DNA of 34,336 bases from Actinomycetes bacterium. GTDB taxonomy: Bacteria > Actinomycetota > Thermoleophilia > BMS3ABIN01. The stretch spans positions 1-34,336 of the forward strand of contig JAJYOG010000015.1 of assembly GCA_021785935.1 (NCBI GenBank). Reading direction: 5' to 3'. The notes under the pieces are model-generated. The model was not told the origin of the DNA, ran no database searches, and saw only the letters and a list, made by a program, of their open reading frames with translations. The position numbers were made by a program, and so were the translations under genes. Below, in pieces: positions 1-4,731 of this stretch. How positions within the stretch are numbered: position 1 is the first letter of the stretch; each line of letters starts with the position of its first letter.

Positions 1-102
1 GGCTGGGCAGTCTGAGCGATGACAGACGATGCTCAGGCCGCACTCAGCGCATAAGTGCGATACCCATTCCGGCTCCTGCCATTTCATTGGTTTCTCATTC
101 AT
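1..102 (-). CDS. small Cys-rich (zinc-binding?) protein, C-terminus off left edge
   Basis: An open frame of 34 codons starts at an ATG at 102 and runs off the left end without a stop. The Shine-Dalgarno AGAGG lies about 8 bases upstream. The visible peptide has Cys at residues 18, 21, 27 and 32, including a CAEC pair, so a small zinc-ribbon fold is plausible. No family is recognised. It is the last visible gene of the leftward early operon and is separated from the gene upstream by a GC-rich hairpin at 130-154. Function unknown; the coding call rests on the start site, operon position and Cys pattern. Confidence 0.55.
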   Translation of the reverse strand, partial: MNEKPMKWQEPEWVSHLCAECGLSIVCHRSDCPA

Positions 103-129
103 GCTAATATCCTCTTGGTTTAGGTTTGC

Positions 130-154
130 GGGGCCGGGCCTAATACCCGGCCCC
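130..154. repeat. GC-rich inverted repeat
   Basis: A perfect 9-base inverted repeat (GGGGCCGGG at 130-138, CCCGGCCCC at 146-154) has a 7-base loop. No T-tract follows on either strand, so it is not a textbook intrinsic terminator. It sits between two small early genes and could stabilise mRNA or act as a weak terminator. Confidence 0.5.
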
Positions 155-208
155 AGTAAGTTCCCACTGCTATGCTTCCCGTCATCACGTGGTCAGTCGA
201 TCACCTCC

Positions 209-322
209 TCACACTCGGAAAAATATTGCCAGGAAAAATATTGCCACCAGGATGAGGATCACCGGCGGAACCGTCTCAGAATCCAGTAGGCGGTAGAGGA
301 TGTCGTCGATGCGGTCAATCAT
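209..322 (-). CDS. 37-aa single-pass membrane peptide
   Basis: The ATG at 322 overlaps, by eight bases, the end of the open frame that continues past the in-frame TGA of the preceding gene (stop at 315-317), an arrangement typical of translational coupling. The 37-residue product has a charged N-terminus (MIDRIDDILYRLLDSE) and a hydrophobic stretch at about residues 20-36 built from Val, Ile, Leu, Ala and Phe, ending in Arg-Val. This is a small transmembrane peptide. The membrane half contains a perfect in-frame 15-bp tandem duplication. Role unknown; early small membrane peptides in phages often modify host functions, but nothing here shows that. Confidence 0.55.
   Translation of the reverse strand: MIDRIDDILYRLLDSETVPPVILILVAIFFLAIFFRV
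217..246. repeat. 15-bp perfect tandem duplication in coding sequence
   Basis: The 15-mer GGAAAAATATTGCCA occurs at 217-231 and again at 232-246 with no mismatch. Its length keeps the reading frame, so it duplicates five residues (Ala-Ile-Phe-Phe plus one neighbour) inside the transmembrane helix of the 37-aa peptide. Confidence 0.9.
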
Positions 323-413
323 CGATTCCCAACCTTTCGCGATTATCTTCCGATAACCCGAAGCGGATTATTTCGTCATAGGTTTTGGCAACCCACGATT
401 GCCCGCCTTCCTG
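315..413 (-). other. in-frame continuation past UGA (32 codons) with downstream hairpin
   Basis: After the TGA at 414-416 the same frame stays open for 32 codons, from QEGGQSW to RLGIDD, and stops at 315-317. It has no start codon of its own. The peptide fits the expected C-terminus of the CDYTGW family, so the TGA interrupts one original gene. Starting 10 bases after the TGA, the RNA can form a 6-bp hairpin (GGCAAU with GUUGCC, one G-U pair) with loop CGUGG. The frame's true end overlaps the next start at 322, which supports its having been coding. Confidence 0.65.
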
Positions 414-683
414 TCAACCCCAGCCGGTATAATCACACCAGGCTTCGACTGCTGCATAGCGCCCATCCTTCAATTTGAAGACTGCAGCCCAATCGGATTC
501 GTCATTTTCCCCGTTGACTATATGGAGAATTTCTGCCACATCTTCCCTTGAGAAAGGGATATCTGCAATATTCGAGCCTGGTGGAGTCGGTTGTGGTGGT
601 TTGACGGCACCTGAATATTCACTATTGGTTCCGCAGTATTTGAAAACCTCGTCCCAATCAAAATTTTCGAGTCTCGCATCCAT
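414..683 (-). CDS. CDYTGW-motif phage protein, interrupted by in-frame UGA
   Basis: The conventional frame gives 89 residues and ends ...WCDYTGWG. From memory, a widespread family of small phage proteins carries the motif GCDYTGWDCQ followed by about 30 residues; here the codon after CDYTGWG is TGA, followed in frame by Gln and a plausible tail (315-413). Thus the stop stands where relatives have Cys. The segment SREDVAEILHIVNGENDESDW followed by a KDGRYAAVEA-like strand is also typical of that family. The start at 683 has Shine-Dalgarno GGGAGG and directly abuts the upstream stop at 684-686. The lesion may be a nonsense mutation, a sequence error, or recoding. Molecular function of the family is not known to me. 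Confidence 0.7.
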   Translation of the reverse strand: MDARLENFDWDEVFKYCGTNSEYSGAVKPPQPTPPGSNIADIPFSREDVAEILHIVNGENDESDWAAVFKLKDGRYAAVEAWCDYTGWG

Positions 684-890
684 CTATATCGCCTCCCGAC
701 CAAATAAGGTTGCTGGCCCAAACTCCCTATCTAGCCCCCGGAAAAATCCGTCTGCGGCCTCCCTGAGCGGCTGAAACATGTGGGTAAGATATGCTGCACC
801 GGCCTGGGCATCCTCGCGGGAAATTGGATAGTAATATCCCTCATGGACTGAGCAGATAGGATGGCCCTGTCGGCGGAGATCACGGATCAT
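684..890 (-). CDS. C-terminal part of split winged-helix protein
   Basis: This 68-aa product starts at an ATG at 890 that overlaps the stop of the previous frame as ATGA. It begins MIRDLRRQGHPICS and continues with HEGYYYP. That pattern is the recognition helix and wing of a small phage winged-helix protein normally made as one chain, in which a segment like SERFGVRERGIRR precedes IRDLRRQG. The rest, with AGAAYLTHMFQPLREAADGF, is likely helical. Separating the two halves needs a one-base shift, so the gene is either frameshifted, split into coupled cistrons, or recoded. DNA binding is inferred from the fold only. Confidence 0.65.
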   Translation of the reverse strand: MIRDLRRQGHPICSVHEGYYYPISREDAQAGAAYLTHMFQPLREAADGFFRGLDREFGPATLFGREAI

Positions 891-1009
891 CTCCTAATAC
901 CTCTCTCCCGGACCCCGAACCGCTCAGAGAGTCTAGCCGCAGATACGGCTTTGTCCTGGCCTGCATGGGAGACGCGGAGATGTAGGAGGATGTCCTGGGG
1001 GGTGATCAT
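887..1009 (-). CDS. N-terminal part of split winged-helix protein (40 aa)
   Basis: ATG at 1009 is preceded by Shine-Dalgarno GGAGG with about 8 bases spacing. The 40-residue frame begins MITPQDILLHLRV and ends SERFGVRERGIRR before TGA at 887-889. It resembles the first two helices of a helix-turn-helix domain whose third helix and wing are encoded in the overlapping next frame. The two products overlap by four bases. Together they would give a protein of about 108 residues, a normal length for this type of early phage regulator. No slippery heptamer is evident at the junction. Confidence 0.6.
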   Translation of the reverse strand: MITPQDILLHLRVSHAGQDKAVSAARLSERFGVRERGIRR

Positions 1010-1012
1010 GAT

Positions 1013-1210
1013 TTAGCCTCCCGTTTTAGCGCCCCCGGAACCGTTCTCAGGCTCCGGGGGCCAGGGGGGGGGGATTGCCGCGCTAGGAGTCGCGGCAAAG
1101 GGAATGGTCTCAGTCAGATTGCCGCATAGAGGACATCCATAGAGGCTGTCCTCGGGATCAGCGGCAGAATAGGAAATCTCCCGGCATACTCTGCATCGGT
1201 GTGCCTGCAT
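1013..1210 (-). CDS. small zinc-ribbon protein
   Basis: This 65-residue protein has two Cys pairs, CRVC (residues 6-9) and CPLC (26-29), separated by an acidic stretch: a rubredoxin-like or zinc-ribbon knuckle arrangement. The ATG at 1210 has Shine-Dalgarno GGAGG about 8 bases upstream. The C-terminal third is Pro/Gly-rich and low complexity. It is encoded partly by a run of ten C (G on the plus strand, 1064-1073); losing one C would move the stop so that it overlaps the next start as ATGA, so the true C-terminus is uncertain. Function unknown; it could bind nucleic acid or a protein partner. Confidence 0.65.
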   Translation of the reverse strand: MQAHRCRVCREISYSAADPEDSLYGCPLCGNLTETIPFAATPSAAIPPPWPPEPENGSGGAKTGG

Positions 1211-1255
1211 GGTACAATTCCTCCTAGTAAGGGCCTCATGGCCTTTGCTCTTGCG

Positions 1256-1290
1256 GCGGCCCTCGCTTCACTTGGCGGTGAGAGGGCCGC
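1256..1290. repeat. inverted repeat in regulator-downstream region
   Basis: A perfect 9-base inverted repeat (GCGGCCCTC at 1256-1264, GAGGGCCGC at 1282-1290) has a 17-base loop. It lies in the untranslated region between the Xre regulator and the Zn-ribbon gene. There is no T-tract, so a Rho-independent terminator is unlikely; it may be an mRNA structure or a binding site. Confidence 0.45.
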
Positions 1291-1378
1291 TAATTCTTTG
1301 CCAGTTTCGCCGGGAGGTGTAGCTACTGCCGCAGACGGCTCCCGGTGCCCGGTGCGGCTGGACCACTGGCAAACTTTC

Positions 1379-1416
1379 CCACCGCCCGCGCCTACCTCGC
1401 GTCCTACCGGCGGTGG
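1379..1416. repeat. inverted repeat with extended imperfect arms
   Basis: CCACCGCC at 1379-1386 pairs with GGCGGTGG at 1409-1416. The pairing extends imperfectly outward (CAAACTTT on the left, AAAACTTTTTTG on the right). On the plus strand a run of six T follows the right arm after AAAAC, so a weak plus-strand terminator is possible, but no plus-strand gene is nearby to need it. Confidence 0.4.
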
Positions 1417-1440
1417 AAAACTTTTTTGTCCTGCTCAGTG

Positions 1441-1496
1441 AGGCTTAATGGGGAGTTAACGTGGGGTTAACGTGGGGTTAACCTGAAATTAAGCCT
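1441..1496. promoter_or_regulatory. phased GTTAAC triplet inside an inverted repeat (candidate operator)
   Basis: Three palindromic GTTAAC sites begin at 1455, 1466 and 1477, exactly 11 bp apart, so all lie on about the same face of the helix. They sit inside a perfect 9-base inverted repeat, AGGCTTAAT (1441-1449) and ATTAAGCCT (1488-1496), which ends at the stop codon of the Xre-type regulator. This looks like a cooperative protein-binding array, perhaps for that regulator, or iterons for replication. The repeats are seen directly; the role is inferred. Confidence 0.6.
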
Positions 1497-1768
1497 TACT
1501 CAGCAGGGGTTAAGAACCCCGGGTCATCTTCGTGGCGGAAAAAGAGCGTATAAATGTCAACACCCAATATCACTGATATCCTCTTGCGCATTGTTGGTTC
1601 CGGAGTTGTCTTTCCCTTTGCCCAATTACCAACAGTCTGTTCCTGCACACCGACCTCCTCCGCAAGCCTACTATATGGAATCCCCCTCAGCCTCAGCTCT
1701 CTTTGTAGCCCTGTTTTGGGGAGTCTTTCTATTAGCATATCCCTTTCACCTCCTTTAACCGATGCCAT
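1496..1768 (-). CDS. Xre-family helix-turn-helix transcriptional regulator
   Basis: The 90-residue product contains a Cro/CI-type HTH at about residues 26-80: LQRELRLRGIPYSRLAEEVGVQEQTVGNWAKGKTTP in outline, with the turn around EEVGVQ and a recognition helix QEQTVGNWAKG. The frame stays open to 1810, but the promoter's -10 box lies at 1810-1815, so starts upstream of about 1800 cannot be transcribed. ATG 1768 has AGGAGG with 7-base spacing; ATG 1738 (80 aa) with AAAGGAGGTG is an alternative. As first gene of the leftward operon, divergent from the integrase, it is a good candidate for a Cro-like early regulator, or the lysogeny repressor; it has no C-terminal peptidase domain. Confidence 0.8.
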   Translation of the reverse strand: MASVKGGERDMLIERLPKTGLQRELRLRGIPYSRLAEEVGVQEQTVGNWAKGKTTPEPTMRKRISVILGVDIYTLFFRHEDDPGFLTPAE

Positions 1769-1809
1769 GTGATAGCCTCCTATGCAGTTCTTATATGTTA
1801 ATTGCGGCA

Positions 1810-1838
1810 ATCTTAAACCTTATTCTCGGCCATGTCAA
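1810..1838 (-). promoter_or_regulatory. sigma70-type promoter for the leftward early operon
   Basis: On the minus strand a consensus TTGACA (1833-1838) is followed after exactly 17 bases by TAAGAT (1810-1815). Transcription would begin near 1803, about 35 bases before the regulator's ATG at 1768. It is back to back with the integrase promoter. Confidence 0.75.
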
Positions 1839-1856
1839 GAATTCCTTTATCCACAC

Positions 1857-1888
1857 TTGCATCATTTATCTAGGTAATTTGCATCATT
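1857..1888. repeat. direct repeat TTGCATCATT x2 between divergent promoters
   Basis: TTGCATCATT occurs at 1857-1866 and 1879-1888, 22 bp apart (about two helix turns). The second copy overlaps the -35 box of the integrase promoter. This is a likely operator pair, or recombinase/excision-factor binding site. Confidence 0.55.
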
Positions 1889-1915
1889 GACCAAATATCC
1901 TTAACGCGATATTAT
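1887..1915 (+). promoter_or_regulatory. sigma70-type promoter for the integrase
   Basis: TTGACC (1887-1892) and TATTAT (1910-1915) are separated by 17 bases on the plus strand, a near-consensus promoter. The predicted start lies near 1922, about 34 bases before the integrase ATG. Confidence 0.7.
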
Positions 1916-1955
1916 TTATTGCCTTGAGCCTGGGGAGGCGGAAAGGGAATGGTTA

Positions 1956-2891
1956 ATGGAAGCTCATGCAATTGAGGTTTATGCCGACATCTCTGAACTA
2001 ATCGCGGACTATTTATCAACTTGTGCAGCTCGCAATTTAAGCCCGCAGACGATCAGAAAATATCACTTTGCACTTGATCGTTTCCAAAAATTTTACAATG
2101 AAGACATAAGGATTATTGACGCAAAATTGCTACGCAGGTATATTCTCCACCTGCGAGAGTCTGGCCTTACACCCCGCAGCGTGCATGATTATTATGTCTG
2201 CCTGCGAATTTTCTTCAATCATCTGGTGGGTGAGGGTTATCTCCCAGCCAGTCCAAGCGATTCGACTCCTCCCCCTAGATACCCAAAGCGGCTTCCGAAT
2301 GTACTCTCGTTAGAACAATCTCAGTCCTTACTTGACACAATTCCCGATTATTCATGGATTGGCCAACGTGACAAAACTGCGGTATTTTTGCTTCTTGGTA
2401 GTGGCCTCAGGCTTAGCGAAATGCTGTCGCTGAACATCTTTGATGTCGATTTGACAGCCGGGGAAATCAGGGTCGTAGGGAAAGGTAGCAAAGAGAGAAT
2501 TGTGCCTATCGATTCTGATGTTTGTCTTATTTTGAAAGGTTGGCAGGGGCTTAGAAATAGGCTTGGTTGTAAAGGGGAGGCCCTTTTTGTCAATCGCTAC
2601 AAGCAGCGGATGGCAAATAAATTCGGCCTAGATGTCAAGCGGTATGCTAATGACGCTGGCTTCTTTTGTACTCCCCACGTCCTGAGGCACACGTTTGCCA
2701 CGAATTGGATTCGCAGTGGAGGCGATATTCAGCGGCTCAAGGACATTCTTGGTCACTCGCATATCAGCATGACTGAGAAATATATTCACCTGGCCAGGAA
2801 GGATTTCAGGGAGGCGGTAAATAAATATAGCATCACCAAGCAACTCAGGTTTGATAGTCGGCAAATGTCATTAATGGATTGGGGAGAATAA
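1956..2891 (+). CDS. int: tyrosine recombinase (Xer-like phage integrase)
   Basis: A 311-residue tyrosine recombinase with an N-terminal SAM-like core-binding domain (about 10-95) and a catalytic domain (about 115-290). The expected catalytic residues are visible: Arg152 in GSGLRLSE, Lys176 in VVGKGSKER, His241 and Arg244 in PHVLRHTFAT, His267 in LGHS, and Tyr276 in MTEKYIHL. The length matches XerC/XerD rather than lambda Int; no arm-binding domain is present. It is driven by its own promoter (1887-1915), divergent from the regulator, and is followed without a gap by the OB-fold membrane protein. It presumably integrates and excises the phage DNA; the attachment site is not identified. Confidence 0.93.
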   Translation: MEAHAIEVYADISELIADYLSTCAARNLSPQTIRKYHFALDRFQKFYNEDIRIIDAKLLRRYILHLRESGLTPRSVHDYYVCLRIFFNHLVGEGYLPASPSDSTPPPRYPKRLPNVLSLEQSQSLLDTIPDYSWIGQRDKTAVFLLLGSGLRLSEMLSLNIFDVDLTAGEIRVVGKGSKERIVPIDSDVCLILKGWQGLRNRLGCKGEALFVNRYKQRMANKFGLDVKRYANDAGFFCTPHVLRHTFATNWIRSGGDIQRLKDILGHSHISMTEKYIHLARKDFREAVNKYSITKQLRFDSRQMSLMDWGE

Positions 2892-3404
2892 ATGAAAGTC
2901 TGCAAGCACTGTAAATCAGAGATTAATCAAAAGGCCAAGCGGTGTCCTCAGTGTGGGGGCGACCTCAGGATTTGGCCGGCGCGGCATAAGATCATGACGG
3001 GGCTGGGGGCCACCATCGTTTTAATTGTCATCATCGTGGCCGCTTCGGGCAGCAAGTCCGGCAATTCCAACAATGCCAGCGCCCAACAGCCGCCGCAGGT
3101 TGTTGACGCCTCTTCACTCGTGAAGGAGTTTGACGCCAACAAAATTGCCGCACAGGACAAGTACAATGGCAAGGTCATTCAGACAACTGGTTTTGTCACG
3201 AATATCAGTAGCGCCCTGGATAATTTCTACATCCAGTTCAAGCCAACCAACGATCAATATTACGTTGGCACTTCCTATCAGTGCTATGTCTCTAAAGATG
3301 ATGCTGCATCGGTGCAGAACGGCCAGCAGGTGACCGTCAAAGGAACTGTGAATGATGTGACTATGACGCTGATTCAGCTTAAAAATTGCAGCGTCGTAAA
3401 ATAA
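2892..3404 (+). CDS. zinc-ribbon, membrane-anchored OB-fold (tRNA_anti-like) protein
   Basis: The 170-residue protein starts at an ATG directly after the integrase TAA. Its parts in order: a four-Cys zinc ribbon (CKHC at 4-7, CPQC at 18-21), a transmembrane helix (about 36-52), a Ser/Asn-rich linker, and a C-terminal beta domain (about 70-170) of the tRNA_anti-like/OB type (YNGKVIQTTGFVTNIS ... VTVKGTVNDV ... LKNCSVVK). It is predicted to sit in the membrane with the ribbon in the cytoplasm. Being co-transcribed with the integrase, it is a candidate for expression in the lysogen, for example superinfection exclusion or host modification; that is inference. Family membership is fairly clear, function is not. 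Confidence 0.8.
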   Translation: MKVCKHCKSEINQKAKRCPQCGGDLRIWPARHKIMTGLGATIVLIVIIVAASGSKSGNSNNASAQQPPQVVDASSLVKEFDANKIAAQDKYNGKVIQTTGFVTNISSALDNFYIQFKPTNDQYYVGTSYQCYVSKDDAASVQNGQQVTVKGTVNDVTMTLIQLKNCSVVK

Positions 3405-3414
3405 CCGAGAGGTC

Positions 3415-3449
3415 AAAAAAAGCCCGCCCCCGGTGAGAGGGGCGGGCTT
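3415..3449 (-). terminator. strong intrinsic terminator between convergent operons
   Basis: Stem GCCCGCCCC (3422-3430) pairs with GGGGCGGGC (3439-3447), extended by A-T pairs. On the minus strand seven T follow (3415-3421), ending the late lysis transcript. For plus-strand transcripts the following bases are TTCCTC, so it may also stop the integrase operon less efficiently. Confidence 0.85.
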
Positions 3450-3486
3450 CCTCGAGGAGGCTTCCTTGTGGCCTAGCCGCAAGCTT

Positions 3487-3807
3487 TTACTGTCTTGGAT
3501 ACATCGTCTGACCACCGGCGCCGCTCCCTCCATTAACATTATTCAGCAGGAAGTTAAGCAGCGGCGTGTCTTTCCAGGTCGTCTCATATGCAGTAATTGT
3601 CGCCACGATTGCCAGCAGGACGCCTCTACCGATATCTACATCCTGGAACTGGCCTCCGTAGTAGCTGGTGCCGACGCCGATGATCCCGGCAGTGACGACG
3701 GCCACAGCGAACTTGGCCAGCCATGGCCAGCTCGCGCGGATCACGACGGCGACAGCCAGCGGGGTGAAGAATGCGATGATCATCGCCCATAGGTTTGCAT
3801 TGCTCAT
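3487..3807 (-). CDS. holin-like protein with three membrane segments
   Basis: This 106-residue hydrophobic protein has predicted membrane helices at about 6-24, 30-50 and 62-78, with a polar Asn/Gly-rich C-terminus. Size, topology and position as the last late gene, next to a transglycosylase and near an amidase, suit a class I-type holin that permeabilises the membrane so the endolysin can reach peptidoglycan. The start at 3807 has AAGGAGAGG upstream and overlaps the preceding gene by four bases. No specific holin family is recognised, so another small membrane role is possible. Confidence 0.65.
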   Translation of the reverse strand: MSNANLWAMIIAFFTPLAVAVVIRASWPWLAKFAVAVVTAGIIGVGTSYYGGQFQDVDIGRGVLLAIVATITAYETTWKDTPLLNFLLNNVNGGSGAGGQTMYPRQ

Positions 3808-4001
3808 TTCCTCTCCTTTCTTTTCCGTCCTCCCGCATGTCCGCGGAGGAATGTTTTCCCGGGCTTGGCCAGTCTTCCGCAGCCGCAGGCGCAGGGTTTG
3901 GCTTCCCGATGAGCAGCCGATCTAGCTTTGATCTTCGCGCGGTGTCTGAGGTAATACTTCCTGTGATACTCTTGCCTCTGCTGTGGATCTGCGTATGGCA
4001 T
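3804..4001 (-). CDS. small basic Cys protein
   Basis: This 65-residue, very basic product begins MPYADPQQRQEYHRKYYLRH and carries CACGCG at about 37-42 followed by LAKPGKTFLRGHAGG. Similar small proteins occur in phage genomes and sometimes as the N-terminal part of HNH-like nucleases; no HNH motif is present here. Cys, Cys and His could bind zinc and the basic tail nucleic acid. It lies between the transglycosylase and holin genes with short overlaps, so it is transcribed late. Function unknown. Confidence 0.6.
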   Translation of the reverse strand: MPYADPQQRQEYHRKYYLRHRAKIKARSAAHREAKPCACGCGRLAKPGKTFLRGHAGGRKRKERK

Positions 4002-4006
4002 CTAGC

Positions 4007-4579
4007 TCACCCCTTGCATGACCATTGACCCTGTTGGCCGGCGGCGAACATCCGGGCGGCGGTATCAATCTGGTCGTATGGGTCGTTGTAATCGCATCTG
4101 ACGCAGTTGGCATAGAAGGTCGAACTCATAAACTGCATGACGCCATAAGCACCTGATCCTTGCTCGTTGGCAACCATGTTGCCGTGGCTTTCGCAAGTCA
4201 TTACGGCATAGAGTTCTGATGCATTGCATCCATAAGCGGCGCATGCCTGCTGGATGAATGTCCAGTAATCGCCGCCGCCTTTAGGAACTTCTATCGCCGA
4301 CTGAGACGCTTGCTCAGACTCTGCTGCCTGCCTCTGAGCCTCCGCCGCCTTCTCTGCGGCTAGCTGGGCCTGCTGAGCAGCCGCCTGACGAGCCTTCTGA
4401 TCAGCGAGCGCCGCCTCCACGAATCTGATTCCCGCATTAACTTGATATACAGCGGAGGTAGCGGTTCGCCGCAAGAACTCATCTGCGAGCTGCTGTCTAT
4501 GTCGTTCCGTATTTTCGTGGATTTTGTCATGGGTATAAATTGCCAGAGCAGCAAAAAGGCCGAGAGTGATCCCGGCCAT
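4007..4579 (-). CDS. lytic transglycosylase (SLT domain) with N-terminal membrane anchor
   Basis: The 190-residue protein has a hydrophobic N-terminus rich in small residues (about 1-15, GITLGLFAALAIY), then an Ala/Gln-rich coiled-coil (55-95) and a C-terminal lysozyme-like domain (about 100-190). The catalytic Glu is in VMTCESHGN, followed by GAYGVMQFM and YDQIDTAARMF, the usual SLT signature. It would cut the glycan backbone of peptidoglycan. The N-terminus looks like a signal-anchor, possibly releasable (SAR type) because it is rich in Ala and Gly. The ATG at 4579 lacks a good Shine-Dalgarno, so the start is uncertain; a TAA lies further upstream in frame. Confidence 0.78.
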   Translation of the reverse strand: MAGITLGLFAALAIYTHDKIHENTERHRQQLADEFLRRTATSAVYQVNAGIRFVEAALADQKARQAAAQQAQLAAEKAAEAQRQAAESEQASQSAIEVPKGGGDYWTFIQQACAAYGCNASELYAVMTCESHGNMVANEQGSGAYGVMQFMSSTFYANCVRCDYNDPYDQIDTAARMFAAGQQGQWSCKG

Positions 4580-4731
4580 AATGGCTGCTACTTGATATGT
4601 CCTCTTTCCATGGTTTCGGATGCTTCCTTCCCGGCCTGCTGGGGCCTGTGGTCGTTAGCATGGCAATTGCACGTCGCCTTTCGTGCTATGGCATCACCTC
4701 CAGTATGTAGGAATCGGTCCAGGTCCTCGGC

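Noticed and set aside
103-208. Very short frame (about 21 codons) after a GGAGG between the left-edge genes
   Set aside because: Start spacing is poor and the frame runs through the 130-154 hairpin; no support beyond the purine-rich site, which more likely belongs to the end of the upstream gene.
29-289. Plus-strand frame at the left edge
   Set aside because: The minus strand carries two small frames with proper starts here; the plus frame has Ser/His-rich noise and crosses the 130-154 hairpin.
1199-1441. Plus-strand frame in the region downstream of the regulator
   Set aside because: It would run through the inverted repeats, has no ribosome site and no recognisable sequence; the region is better explained as untranslated.
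1857-1888. TTGCATCATT repeats as an attachment-site core
   Set aside because: They are direct, not inverted, and lie in a promoter region; without a host match an operator role is simpler.
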